Shown piece after piece: positions 25,271-32,421 of a stretch of 33,393 nucleotides of DNA; within the stretch, counting starts at the first letter, position 1, and every line of letters begins with the position of its first letter. The notes under the pieces are model-generated. The model saw only the letters and a program-made list of their open reading frames with translations. It did no database searches and was not told where the DNA came from. The DNA is from Eggerthellaceae bacterium (GTDB lineage: Bacteria > Actinomycetota > Coriobacteriia > Coriobacteriales > Eggerthellaceae), in the NCBI GenBank assembly GCA_017440565.1, contig JAFSHA010000077.1, positions 1-33,393 of the forward strand, written 5' to 3'. A program made the position numbers and the translations under genes.

Positions 25271-26872
25271 ATGGTGAACAGCGAAAACTTGAACGAGAAC
25301 TGGGCGGAGGTTTGCGCCCTCATCAAGACGTACGAAGGAGTGGATCCTTCTCAGATCAACGCGTTCTTCTCACGCCTTCAGCCACAGGCCATGAGCGAGG
25401 GATTCCTCATGCTCACAGCCGACAACGACTTCATCAAAAACTGGATCGAGCGGCACTACCTCGACTTCGTCAAGCGGGCCCTGTTTGACATGTTCCAGGT
25501 TCCCTTCACCGTCATTGTCGAGGTCGACGACACCGCGACCAACGCAAACTCGACAAGCCCCGCCACGCAACCGGCCAAGCAAGAGTCTTTCGCACCCTCG
25601 GCCAGCCGTAACGGAGCCGTGAGTCCGGGCGAGGCGGAGCGATCCCGCGATGCTCGCGCCGAATGGCCCCCCGAGGCATCGCCGGCGCCAAATGGGCGCT
25701 TTGCACGCGCCTACGAACTCGACCGCGACGAAGAGGACCTGAAATCGCAGCTCGATCGACGCTTCCCCGCCAGCTCCTACGCGCCCGAACCCGAAGAGGA
25801 TCGCAACCAGTACGACCACCCCACCTCGACGCTCACGTTCGAGAACTTCGTCATCGGCGACTCCAACCGCATGGCATACTCCATGGCCGTCTCCGTTGCC
25901 GAAATGCCGGGTGGCACCCCGCTGAACCCCCTGTTCATCTACGGAAAGAGCGGTTTGGGCAAGACGCACCTCATGCGCGCCATCCAAAACTACATCCGCG
26001 AGACGCAACCCTACCTGCGCACGGTTTACGTCGACTCCGCCGAGCTGCTTTCCGAATACACCGCGGCAAGCGCGGCGCACGACAAGGAAAAAACCAGCTT
26101 CAAGAACTTCAAGACGCGCTATGAGCAGGCCGACGTCCTGCTCATCGACGATATCCAGTATTTCCAGGGCAAGAAGCAGACGCTCGAGATCGTCTTCCAG
26201 ATATTCAACAAACTCACCGACCAAGGCAAACAGATCGTGCTTTCCGCCGACCGCGCGCCTAAAAACATCGACATAGACGAGCGCTACCACTCCCGCTTCA
26301 ATCAGGGCGGCACCATCGACATCCAGCCTCCCGAAATCGAAACGAAGCTTGGCATCGTCAAGAGCTTTGTGAACGAGTACAAGCGCAACGAAGGGCTCGA
26401 GGGACTCAACATCCCCGAGCCTATTCAGATGTACATCGCGGAAAACTCAAGCTCCAACATTCGCGAGCTGAAGAGTGCCGTCACGAAGGTCATCTACCAG
26501 GCTATGTTCTTCAACCAGCCCGATATGTCCGTCGCCGACGTGCGCGTGCTGCTCGAAAACCACTTCTCAAGCGGCTCGGCCAAAAACCTTTCGGTCGAGG
26601 ACATCCAAAACGAGGTGTGTACCTTCTTCAAGGTGAGCCGCAGCGACATGATAGGCCCCAAGAGGGCGCGCAGCATTGTCTACCCGCGCCAGATTGCCAT
26701 CTATCTGTGCCGACAGCTACTCGACCTGCCTTTCAACGACATTGGCAAGAAGTTCAACCGAGACCACAGCACCGCTATGCACTCGGTGACCACCGTCGAG
26801 GAGATGATGAAGAAGAGCCGGGAAGTCCAGGAGGAAATCGAGGCGCTCAAGCAAATCATCCGGGAACTCTAG
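25271..26872 (+). CDS. dnaA: Chromosomal replication initiator DnaA
   Basis: A 533-residue initiator that binds DnaA boxes and opens oriC. Domain I is about 1-82; domain II is a long acidic/Pro-rich linker (about 83-182). The AAA+ domain has Walker A YGKSGLGKTHL (Lys231), Walker B VLLIDDIQYF (Asp293-294), sensor VLSADRAPK and box VII YHSRFNQGGTIDIQPPEIET. Domain IV ends in IGKKFNRDHSTAMHSV (491-506). In that signature the usual GGRDHTTV is one residue shorter (NRDHSTA). The Walker A has Lys-Ser where Gly-Val is common. GGAGG precedes; ATG 25271 is very close to it, so GTG 25274 may be the real start. It runs opposite to dnaN. Confidence 0.97.
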   Translation: MVNSENLNENWAEVCALIKTYEGVDPSQINAFFSRLQPQAMSEGFLMLTADNDFIKNWIERHYLDFVKRALFDMFQVPFTVIVEVDDTATNANSTSPATQPAKQESFAPSASRNGAVSPGEAERSRDARAEWPPEASPAPNGRFARAYELDRDEEDLKSQLDRRFPASSYAPEPEEDRNQYDHPTSTLTFENFVIGDSNRMAYSMAVSVAEMPGGTPLNPLFIYGKSGLGKTHLMRAIQNYIRETQPYLRTVYVDSAELLSEYTAASAAHDKEKTSFKNFKTRYEQADVLLIDDIQYFQGKKQTLEIVFQIFNKLTDQGKQIVLSADRAPKNIDIDERYHSRFNQGGTIDIQPPEIETKLGIVKSFVNEYKRNEGLEGLNIPEPIQMYIAENSSSNIRELKSAVTKVIYQAMFFNQPDMSVADVRVLLENHFSSGSAKNLSVEDIQNEVCTFFKVSRSDMIGPKRARSIVYPRQIAIYLCRQLLDLPFNDIGKKFNRDHSTAMHSVTTVEEMMKKSREVQEEIEALKQIIREL

Positions 26873-27310
26873 CCATACGCCTGCAATCTGCTCATTGGGG
26901 AAAACTTATTGATAGATGACTATTCGCTGACTCATAATTCGCGATTCGTCCTCATTGATAATTTTCTCAATAAAGCCAGTAGATAGCCGATACAAACAAT
27001 GAGTCATTCGCAAACCTTGTTTTATCTTGTTTGATCAGGTGTTTTGCAAGTAATCCACTTTTCAACCGCCTTTATTAGGGTTACTACTCTTTACTATTGT
27101 TTTGTTTTTGAGTTTGATCGTTCAATTTCGATCTCAGATCCTGTGCGCTCATTCCGATACCGCCCATTTCCCAACTCCGGGAATATTCCGCGAGGTCTGT
27201 CAGGCGGCGAATCTATATTTCCCCTGATGAAACTAAAAATTTTCGTTGACACGCCTTTATTCTGATATATACTTTGGAAGTTACTCTTTGAGTATGAAAG
27301 GGAAAATACA
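26873..27310. other. AT-rich region between dnaA and rpmH
   Basis: This 438-base AT-rich spacer has no supported gene and no good DnaA box. It has recurring phrases TGACTATTCGC (about 26917), TGACTCATAATTCGC (26928) and TGAGTCATTCGC (27000), where TGACTCAT and ATGAGTCA form inverted copies. It contains the rpmH promoter. It might be a second, unwinding part of the origin, but nothing proves that. Confidence 0.45.
27246..27273 (+). promoter_or_regulatory. rpmH: rpmH promoter
   Basis: TTGACA (27246-27251), 16 bases, TATACT (27268-27273): the best sigma-70-type promoter in the window. Predicted start about 27280, 30 bases before rpmH. It likely drives rpmH-rnpA-yidD-yidC. Confidence 0.85.
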
Positions 27311-27445
27311 ATGAAGCGTACTTATCAACCGAACAACCGCAAGCGCGCAAAGTGCCATGGTTTCCGCGCTCGTATGGCCACCAAGGGCGGCCGCGCCGTG
27401 CTCGCTGCTCGTCGTGCAAAGGGTCGCAAGCGTCTTTGCGTCTAG
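27311..27445 (+). CDS. rpmH: 50S ribosomal protein L34
   Basis: A 44-residue basic protein, [18 protein letters not shown] through [18 protein letters not shown], which is L34 over its whole length. AAAGGGA precedes the ATG at 27311. It is the first gene of the rpmH-rnpA-yidD-yidC cluster that flanks bacterial origins. Residue 15 is Cys where other L34 proteins often have other residues, a minor variation. Confidence 0.98.
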   Translation: MKRTYQPNNRKRAKCHGFRARMATKGGRAVLAARRAKGRKRLCV

Positions 27446-27460
27446 CATTGGAGCATCTTG

Positions 27461-27820
27461 TTGGATACCGTAAAATCCAGCTCGGAAATATCCAACCTCT
27501 TCAACTCGGGAAGGCGTCTTAAGACGCCTTATCTTACGTTTATCGTAGCTAAGCGGGTTCATGAGAATGAGGTAGGGGTCACGCAACACGACCTTCGCGG
27601 TCGTGTTGCTTTTATTGCGGGCAAGAAGCTGGGCAACGCTGTGTGGAGGAATGCGGCCAAGCGTCGAATGCGCGCTGTCTGTCGCGATCTTGGCGGGCCT
27701 TGGCCGGGGTACGACGTGATATTTCTCGCGAAATCGTCCATCACAGCCGCCGATTATAGTAAAGTGCTTAAGGCGTGTGAGAAGACGGTGAATGCATCGC
27801 TTTTCAACGGAGATCTGTGA
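27461..27820 (+). CDS. rnpA: Ribonuclease P protein component
   Basis: About 119 residues; it binds RNase P RNA and supports maturation of tRNA 5' ends. The RNA-binding signature is KKLGNAVWRNAAKRRMRAVC, preceded by RVAFIAG and followed by GYDVIFLAKSSI. The N-terminus (SSEISNLFNSGRRL) lacks the frequent LPKEHRLRK lead. Starts are TTG: 27461 (7 bases after GGAG) or 27458. It begins 15 bases after rpmH. Confidence 0.93.
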   Translation: MDTVKSSSEISNLFNSGRRLKTPYLTFIVAKRVHENEVGVTQHDLRGRVAFIAGKKLGNAVWRNAAKRRMRAVCRDLGGPWPGYDVIFLAKSSITAADYSKVLKACEKTVNASLFNGDL

Positions 27821-27827
27821 GGTGAGC

Positions 27828-28064
27828 ATGGTCGTGGATGTGATAAAGCGCATCCCCACCACGATTGCCGTGTGGTTGATCATGTTCTACCGCATGGCAA
27901 TTTCCCCGCATTTTCCGGGGTGTTGCCGGTTCGTTCCCACATGCTCCGAGTATGGGCTTATCGCTTTCAAGCGATACGGCTTCCGCAAGGGCTTCGTTCT
28001 GACGGCGAAGCGCTTGCTTAAGTGTCGTCCGGGAGGGCCTCACGGCTACGATCCTGTTCCTTAG
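27828..28064 (+). CDS. yidD: Membrane protein insertion efficiency factor YidD
   Basis: A 78-residue YidD family protein that assists YidC-dependent insertion at the inner face of the membrane. An amphipathic/hydrophobic N-terminus (IAVWLIMFYRMAISPHFPG) precedes the family core CRFVPTCSEYGLIAFKRYG and KRLLKCRPGGPHGYDPVP. ATG 27828 has GAGG five bases upstream and starts 7 bases after the rnpA stop, so the two are translationally close. Confidence 0.95.
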   Translation: MVVDVIKRIPTTIAVWLIMFYRMAISPHFPGCCRFVPTCSEYGLIAFKRYGFRKGFVLTAKRLLKCRPGGPHGYDPVP

Positions 28065-28103
28065 GCGGGGTCGGCCCTCTTTGGCATATAGAAGGGAAGG
28101 AAT

Positions 28104-28880
28104 ATGTGGGAAGTTATTAAGGACTTCATCTTCAGCTGCATCGAGTTCTTCTACAACTTCTGCGGTGACTGGGGTCTTGCCATCATCATCGTGACGGTGA
28201 TCTTCCGTCTCATCATGGCGCCCATCATGCACAAGCAGGCGAAGTCGAATTTTCAGATGCAGAAAATTCAGCCGAAGATCCAAGAGATTCAGAAGAAGTA
28301 CGCGGATGACCAGGTCACCCAGTCTCAGGAGATGCAGAAGGTTTACGCCGATGCGAAATATAATCCCCTGACCGGCTGCATCCCCATGCTGCTTCAGATG
28401 CCCATCTTCATCGCGCTGTTCCAGACGCTGCGCGAGATGGGTGATCGCGTTGGTGACGGCAACGTTAGTTTCTATGGGATCGTCCCCGACCTGATTATGA
28501 CCCCGTCTGGTGCTTTGACCGTGGGTTTTGGAACGTTTGTTCCCTATTTGATCCTGATGCTTCTGTTCGCCGGCGCCACTTTTGCGCCGATGATTATCAC
28601 ACAGAGGCACAATCAGAACCAGGACCAGAAGCGCCAGATGTACATGATGGCCGTTGTTATGAGCCTCATGATGCTTTGGATCTCTTGGAGCTCCCCCGCT
28701 GGCGTTCTTCTTTTTTGGGGCGTTTCCTCTCTGCTCGGCATCGCCCAGAATCAGTTCAGCACCTGGTACTACAAGAAGCAGGACAAGAAGATCGAAGCCG
28801 AGAAGGCAACCGAGGTCAAGCCGGTTAAAGTCGAGGTTACTCGTAAGGAGAAGAAGCCTCGCCCGAAGAAGAAGCGCTAG
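28104..28880 (+). CDS. yidC: Membrane protein insertase YidC/Oxa1
   Basis: A 258-residue insertase with the five-helix Gram-positive plan. It has the conserved Arg in TVIFRLIMAPIMHKQ (about Arg35), the coiled cytoplasmic loop KIQPKIQEIQKKYADDQ, CIPMLLQMPIFIALFQTLRE, and later helices ending in a SSPAGVLLFWGVSSLLGIAQ segment. The Lys/Arg-rich tail probably contacts ribosomes. It has no lipoprotein signal, and starts at ATG 28104 after GAAGGGAAGG. It sits 39 bases after yidD; a parS palindrome follows its stop. Confidence 0.96.
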   Translation: MWEVIKDFIFSCIEFFYNFCGDWGLAIIIVTVIFRLIMAPIMHKQAKSNFQMQKIQPKIQEIQKKYADDQVTQSQEMQKVYADAKYNPLTGCIPMLLQMPIFIALFQTLREMGDRVGDGNVSFYGIVPDLIMTPSGALTVGFGTFVPYLILMLLFAGATFAPMIITQRHNQNQDQKRQMYMMAVVMSLMMLWISWSSPAGVLLFWGVSSLLGIAQNQFSTWYYKKQDKKIEAEKATEVKPVKVEVTRKEKKPRPKKKR

Positions 28881-28894
28881 ATCGTTTGATGGAG

Positions 28895-28918
28895 GGAGTG
28901 TTTCACGTGAAACACTCC
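28895..28918. terminator. parS site 8 in a palindrome after yidC
   Basis: A perfect parS (28899-28914) is extended by GGAG/CTCC to 24 bp, and further by wobble pairs. It begins 14 bases after the yidC stop and is followed by TCTTGTTTGTTT, so it may act as a weak terminator between yidC and jag. Confidence 0.65.
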
Positions 28919-28942
28919 TCTTGTTTGTTTAGGGAGTTTTGT

Positions 28943-29494
28943 ATGTCCGAAGATATTCTTGAAATTTCGCAGCCCAGTGAGGTTACGTCCGCGGCGAATG
29001 AAAATGCCGTCCCCGAGATCACGGACGAGGTTCTCGACACTATTGCCGATACCGGCATTGAGGTTCTGCAGGATATCCTGAAGTACTTCAACGTTGGCGA
29101 TGTCACCATTGACGAGTATGAGGGCGATGAAGGTGAGCTGATCCTCGATATCACCGGCGATGACCTTGCTGTTCTTATTGGCCGTCACGGCAAGACGCTT
29201 GACGCACTGCAGTTCCTGGTGTCGGCCATTACGGTGAGGAAGATTGGCTTCCGTTACCCTGTTGTCGTTGATGTCGAGGGTTACAAGAGCAGGCAGCGCC
29301 AGAAGCTGGAGTCCATTGCTCGTTCCTCCGCTAACAGAGCCGCATCGCAGCATGCCAACGTGAAGCTTCGTCCGATGACACCTTATGAAAGGCGCATCGT
29401 TCACATCGCTCTTCGCGAGGATCCTCGTGTGGAAACGGTTTCCGAAGGCGAGGGTCCTGCCCGCCACGTGGTTATCGTTCCTATTAAGAAATAA
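28943..29494 (+). CDS. jag: KH/R3H RNA-binding protein Jag (KhpB)
   Basis: A 183-residue RNA-binding protein, partner of KhpA in other bacteria and linked to cell-envelope growth. The KH domain is about 60-105 with the GRHGKTL loop (IGRHGKTLDALQFLVSA). The R3H domain ends the protein, with its conserved Arg and His in PMTPYERRIVHIALRED. The usual N-terminal Jag_N domain is missing: the first 25 residues are acidic and simple. ATG 28943 follows AGGGAG; the longer frame runs through the parS site and is rejected. Its terminator is a parS palindrome. Confidence 0.93.
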   Translation: MSEDILEISQPSEVTSAANENAVPEITDEVLDTIADTGIEVLQDILKYFNVGDVTIDEYEGDEGELILDITGDDLAVLIGRHGKTLDALQFLVSAITVRKIGFRYPVVVDVEGYKSRQRQKLESIARSSANRAASQHANVKLRPMTPYERRIVHIALREDPRVETVSEGEGPARHVVIVPIKK

Positions 29495-29522
29495 CGTATC
29501 TCAGATACTCGTTGGGTTTCAT

Positions 29523-29570
29523 GAGGACCCTGGAATGTTTCACGTGAAACATTCCAGGGTCCTCTTTTTT
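29523..29570 (+). terminator. jag terminator built around parS site 9
   Basis: A perfect 42-bp palindrome (29523-29564), with arms GAGGACCCTGGAA and complement around parS 29536-29551, runs directly into TTTTTT (29565-29570). It is a textbook intrinsic terminator whose stem centre is a perfect ParB site. It lies 28 bases after the jag stop. Confidence 0.88.
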
Positions 29571-29798
29571 AGCTGCTGCGCCTTGGAGACCTGACTCCCT
29601 CCCCATCCTTTTCAGCCTCGTCTATCGAGAAGCAATCGGCAATCATTCGAATGGACTCTTCGGACTTTCGAATTCAAGCCTAATATTTGAGTTCGTTTCC
29701 CCGGTCAGTGGTTTTCTTCATGCCTATTTCAGGTCATCTGAGAGTCTTGTTGTTTCTTTTACCTGATACGAGCGTCGCTGACAGCCTATAGGTTAGAA

Positions 29799-29814
29799 TG
29801 TTTCACGTGAAACA
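29799..29814. promoter_or_regulatory. parS site 10
   Basis: Perfect parS, palindromic over 20 bp (29797-29816), then TTTG. 85 bases upstream of rsmG. Confidence 0.9.
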
Positions 29815-29868
29815 TTTTTGCTGTCTAACTCGCGGTGTTTTCTCTATTTGTTTTCATGTCCCAAAAAA

Positions 29869-29884
29869 TGTTTCACGTGAAACA
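29869..29884. promoter_or_regulatory. parS site 11 at the rsmG ribosome-binding site
   Basis: Perfect parS ending 3 bases before the AGGAG (29888-29892) of rsmG. The 20-bp palindrome would form a small hairpin in the rsmG leader. Confidence 0.9.
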
Positions 29885-29898
29885 TTCAGGAGATTGGT

Positions 29899-30558
29899 AT
29901 GGGTGAAGAAGAACTAACTCTTTCTTATCTTGAGAAGATTCTCAAGGTTAATGAAACGATTAATCTAACCAGGATAGACTCTTGGGAGCAGGCGCTTGTT
30001 CTCCATGTTGAGGATTCCTTGGTTGGTCTCGATGAGCTTAACGATGCTCCAGATGGGCTGTACGGAGATCTGGGCAGTGGCGGTGGCTTCCCAGGCGTCC
30101 CTTTGGGGATTTACTCTGGTCGAAAAACCATTCTCGTTGATTCTGTTAAGAAGAAAATGAAAGCAGTTGAAGACGTTTTGAATGAGTTGAACCTTGCTTG
30201 CCAGATAGACACGTACGATGGAAGGATAGAGGATCTCGCAAAGGAGAGACCCGCCTCGTTTTCGGTTCTTACAGCACGAGCGTTATCTCAGTTGGGTAGC
30301 TTGCTTGAGTTGGCTTCGCCGCTTCTCTGTAAAGGGGGGAGGTTGATTTGTTACAAGGCGCGCTTGGAGGATTCTGAGGTCTCAACTGCATTGCAGGTCT
30401 GCGATCTGGTTGGGATGAGATTGATCAGCCGGAGGAAAGTCCTTCTTAGCGATGGTGAGACAATCAGGGAGATCGTTGTCTTCGAGAAACACAGCAAACC
30501 GAAAATAAAGCTTCCTCGGCGAGTTGGCCTAGCTCAAAAAAATCCGCTTTGCATTTAA
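29899..30558 (+). CDS. rsmG: 16S rRNA (guanine-527-N7)-methyltransferase RsmG
   Basis: A 219-residue SAM-dependent methyltransferase (GidB) that makes m7G527 in 16S rRNA; its loss gives low-level streptomycin resistance in other bacteria. Motifs: VNETINLTRI near 17, the SAM loop GDLGSGGGFPGVPLGI, KKKMKAVEDVLNEL, the ARALSQL segment, and the C-terminal PRRVGLAQKNPL. The gene uses many T-ending codons and is visibly more AT-rich than the left-arm genes. ATG 29899 follows AGGAG. It is the usual neighbour of parAB. Confidence 0.96.
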   Translation: MGEEELTLSYLEKILKVNETINLTRIDSWEQALVLHVEDSLVGLDELNDAPDGLYGDLGSGGGFPGVPLGIYSGRKTILVDSVKKKMKAVEDVLNELNLACQIDTYDGRIEDLAKERPASFSVLTARALSQLGSLLELASPLLCKGGRLICYKARLEDSEVSTALQVCDLVGMRLISRRKVLLSDGETIREIVVFEKHSKPKIKLPRRVGLAQKNPLCI

Positions 30559-30870
30559 CAAGAAGCAGAGGGAATGTTTCACGTGAAACATTCCCTCTCT
30601 GTTTTCCACAGCGTGTTTCACCCATGCTTCCTTCAGCTTATTCTCGTCTAAATGAACTGAATTGCCTTTAATTTCTCTGATATAGCTCATTTGAGGTACT
30701 TGATGCCGTCTTTTCGTTTACCTTCCTCTTTCCTTGCGCACGGTTCTTGACACTCCATCAGGACGGTTTGCGTCCGCTTCTCGTACGGTAAATCCGCAAG
30801 GTCGTGGCGACGAAAATACGACTTGCGTTCCTATTATATTACCTGGTTCCAAAACGGAAGGAGGTAGGCG
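30559..30870. other. Intergenic region between rsmG and the DUF559 gene
   Basis: This stretch contains parS site 12, a TTTTCCACA DnaA-box-like 9-mer (30602-30610) and an AT-rich TATTATATT (30831-30840) that may be a -10. No gene is supported on either strand. Confidence 0.45.
30567..30598 (+). terminator. rsmG terminator built around parS site 12
   Basis: A perfect 32-bp palindrome with arms AGAGGGAA/TTCCCTCT around parS 30575-30590, starting 8 bases after the rsmG stop and followed by CTGTTTT. Confidence 0.75.
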
Positions 30871-31272
30871 ATGGGAACGTCGAAGCGAAGCGAAATGGCT
30901 CGAAGGGCCGAGTATTTGAGAAGGAATATGACCCCTTGTGAACGAAAGCTCTGGTTTTGCTTTCTTAAAGATCATGAGATAGGGTTTAGGCCTCAGAAGG
31001 TGATCGGAGATTATATTGTCGATTTCTATTCCAGGAAGATTCGCCTGAGCATAGAGATTGATGGTGAGAGTCACTTCAACGAGAGATCTATGGAATATGA
31101 CCGGATAAGAACCCTGAGATTGGAAATGAGGGAGATTTTCGAAATCAGATTCACGAATGATGAGGTCAAGGACAACTTTGAGGGCGTTTGCGAGAGGATA
31201 CAGGAAGTGATACAGGCTCGGAGGCATGATGTGAGGTCGCTTGATTTCAGCAAGTTGAAGGAAAGGGGATGA
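30871..31272 (+). CDS. DUF559 (Vsr-like) endonuclease-domain protein
   Basis: A 133-residue protein of the DUF559 family, a PD-(D/E)xK nuclease fold related to very-short-patch-repair endonucleases. Conserved elements are RRNMTPCERKLWFCFL, FRPQKVIGDYIVDFYSRK, LSIEIDGESHF (active-site-like Asp, Glu-x-Asp), DRIRTLRLEM and FEIRFTNDEV. The target is unknown, and no methylase or repair partner is adjacent. ATG 30871 has the excellent AAGGAGG upstream. Its stop codon overlaps a parS palindrome. It is an unusual insert between rsmG and parA, which are normally adjacent. Confidence 0.85.
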   Translation: MGTSKRSEMARRAEYLRRNMTPCERKLWFCFLKDHEIGFRPQKVIGDYIVDFYSRKIRLSIEIDGESHFNERSMEYDRIRTLRLEMREIFEIRFTNDEVKDNFEGVCERIQEVIQARRHDVRSLDFSKLKERG

Positions 31273-31296
31273 AAGTGTTTCACGTGAAACACTTTC
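31271..31296. terminator. parS site 13 in a palindrome overlapping the DUF559 stop codon
   Basis: GAAAG/CTTTC arms around parS 31276-31291 make a perfect 26-bp palindrome starting on the last two bases of the TGA stop (31270-31272). T-runs are absent, so termination is tentative. Confidence 0.6.
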
Positions 31297-31312
31297 GCAA
31301 TTCCGAGCGCAG

Positions 31313-31328
31313 TGTTTCATGTGAAACA
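31313..31328. promoter_or_regulatory. parS variant site 14
   Basis: TGTTTCATGTGAAACA: one change (C to T) from the consensus in the central CACGTG. It lies between two perfect sites, with gaps of 21 and 43 bases. Confidence 0.7.
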
Positions 31329-31363
31329 TTTCGCGTTGCATTTGTTCCCTCGCGTTTTAGTGC

Positions 31364-31395
31364 GTTTCGAATGTTTCACGTGAAACATTCGAAAC
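31364..31395. promoter_or_regulatory. parS site 15 at the parA promoter
   Basis: parS 31372-31387 sits in a perfect 32-bp palindrome (arms GTTTCGAA/TTCGAAAC). Its right end occupies the place of the -35 hexamer of parA (31382-31387). Confidence 0.85.
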
Positions 31396-31401
31396 AATCA
31401 T

Positions 31402-31410
31402 TGCTATACT
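31402..31410 (+). promoter_or_regulatory. parA: Extended -10 of parAB
   Basis: TGCTATACT (-10 TATACT 31405-31410), predicted start about 31417, 21 bases before the GTG. The expected -35 position overlaps parS, which suggests autoregulation by ParB. Confidence 0.6.
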
Positions 31411-31437
31411 TTCAGAAGTTAGAAAGGGGGCGCTCAA

Positions 31438-32421
31438 GTGGGCTTGTTTGATGGATTGCGGAAAGAGAAGCATGCGCCAGACGGTAATCTTCGAAACGAT
31501 GAAGCTAGTGGATCCAATGTGGCTGACGTTAACATGTCTTTAGCCGCTGACACGGCTGTTGTTAGTCAACGTGAGGTGACTCCGGTTAGGGAAGATGTTG
31601 TTGAATCGGCTCCCATAAAATCCTATAAGGAGAAAAAACCGGTGAACCACGTGATTGGGCAAACGAAGATACTTGCCATCATCAATCAAAAAGGCGGAGT
31701 TGGGAAATCTACGACCGCAATCAACCTGTCTGCGGCTCTTGGAGCGATGAATAAACAGGTTCTTCTGGTTGATTTGGATCCTCAAGGAAACTCATCAAGC
31801 GGCTTAGGTATTGAGAAGGGCGCTGTTGATCACTGCATCTATGATGTCCTTTTAAACGATGTTCCTATCGAGCAGGTTATCATTCCCGATGTTTGTCCTG
31901 GTCTCGATGTTGCGCCGGCTACGATCAATTTGGCCGGTGCTGAGGTTGAGCTCGTTTCGGAGATGGCACGTGAGAACAGGTTAAAGGATGCTGTTGGAAG
32001 TATGCGCGGGCGTTATGATTTCATCCTGATCGACTGCCCCCCATCCCTCGGACTTCTTACTGTTAATGCCTTGGTTGCTGCCGATAAGCTCCTTATTCCC
32101 ATACAATGCGAGTTCTACGCACTCGAGGGTGTGACAAAACTCCTTGATTCGATGAAAAGAGTCAAAACGCGCCTTAATCCGACTTTGGATATATACGGCG
32201 TTCTTCTCACTATGTACGATAACCGAACGCTGCTTTCCAAACAGGTGGTTGACGAGGTTCGTGGATATTTCGGCCGCGTAGTGTTCAACACCATGATTCC
32301 TCGCACGGTCAAGTTATCTGAGGCACCTAGTTTTGGACAGCCCATTACGGAATATGATCCGAAAGGTAAGGGCTCTATTGCTTATATAGAGCTTGCAAAG
32401 GAAGTGATTGCTCGTGGCTAA
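31438..32421 (+). CDS. parA: Chromosome-partitioning ATPase ParA (Soj)
   Basis: A 327-residue deviant-Walker ATPase that moves ParB-parS complexes over the nucleoid. The ATPase core begins at about 77: KILAIINQKGGVGKSTTAIN (signature Lys and catalytic Lys), VLLVDLDPQGNSSSGLG, YDFILIDCPPSLGLLTVNAL and IPRTVKLSEAPSFGQPI. The first 75 residues are a hydrophilic extension of low complexity, longer than in Soj of Bacillus. Start GTG 31438 with AGAAAGGGGG. parB overlaps its end by 8 bases. Confidence 0.96.
   Translation: MGLFDGLRKEKHAPDGNLRNDEASGSNVADVNMSLAADTAVVSQREVTPVREDVVESAPIKSYKEKKPVNHVIGQTKILAIINQKGGVGKSTTAINLSAALGAMNKQVLLVDLDPQGNSSSGLGIEKGAVDHCIYDVLLNDVPIEQVIIPDVCPGLDVAPATINLAGAEVELVSEMARENRLKDAVGSMRGRYDFILIDCPPSLGLLTVNALVAADKLLIPIQCEFYALEGVTKLLDSMKRVKTRLNPTLDIYGVLLTMYDNRTLLSKQVVDEVRGYFGRVVFNTMIPRTVKLSEAPSFGQPITEYDPKGKGSIAYIELAKEVIARG

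Larger units (their letters stand above)
29495..29898. other. Intergenic region between jag and rsmG with three parS sites
   Basis: This 404-base stretch holds three parS sites (29536, 29799, 29869), of which the first is the jag terminator. Between 29571 and 29798 I see no gene or clear promoter. Confidence 0.5.

Noticed and set aside
26873-27310. This spacer as the main origin
   Set aside because: AT-rich but without DnaA boxes close to consensus; the 23.6-24.3 kb spacer has several.
30718-31341. A 207-residue minus-strand open frame
   Set aside because: Antisense to the DUF559 gene and formed partly by translated parS sites (FHMKH, SRET).
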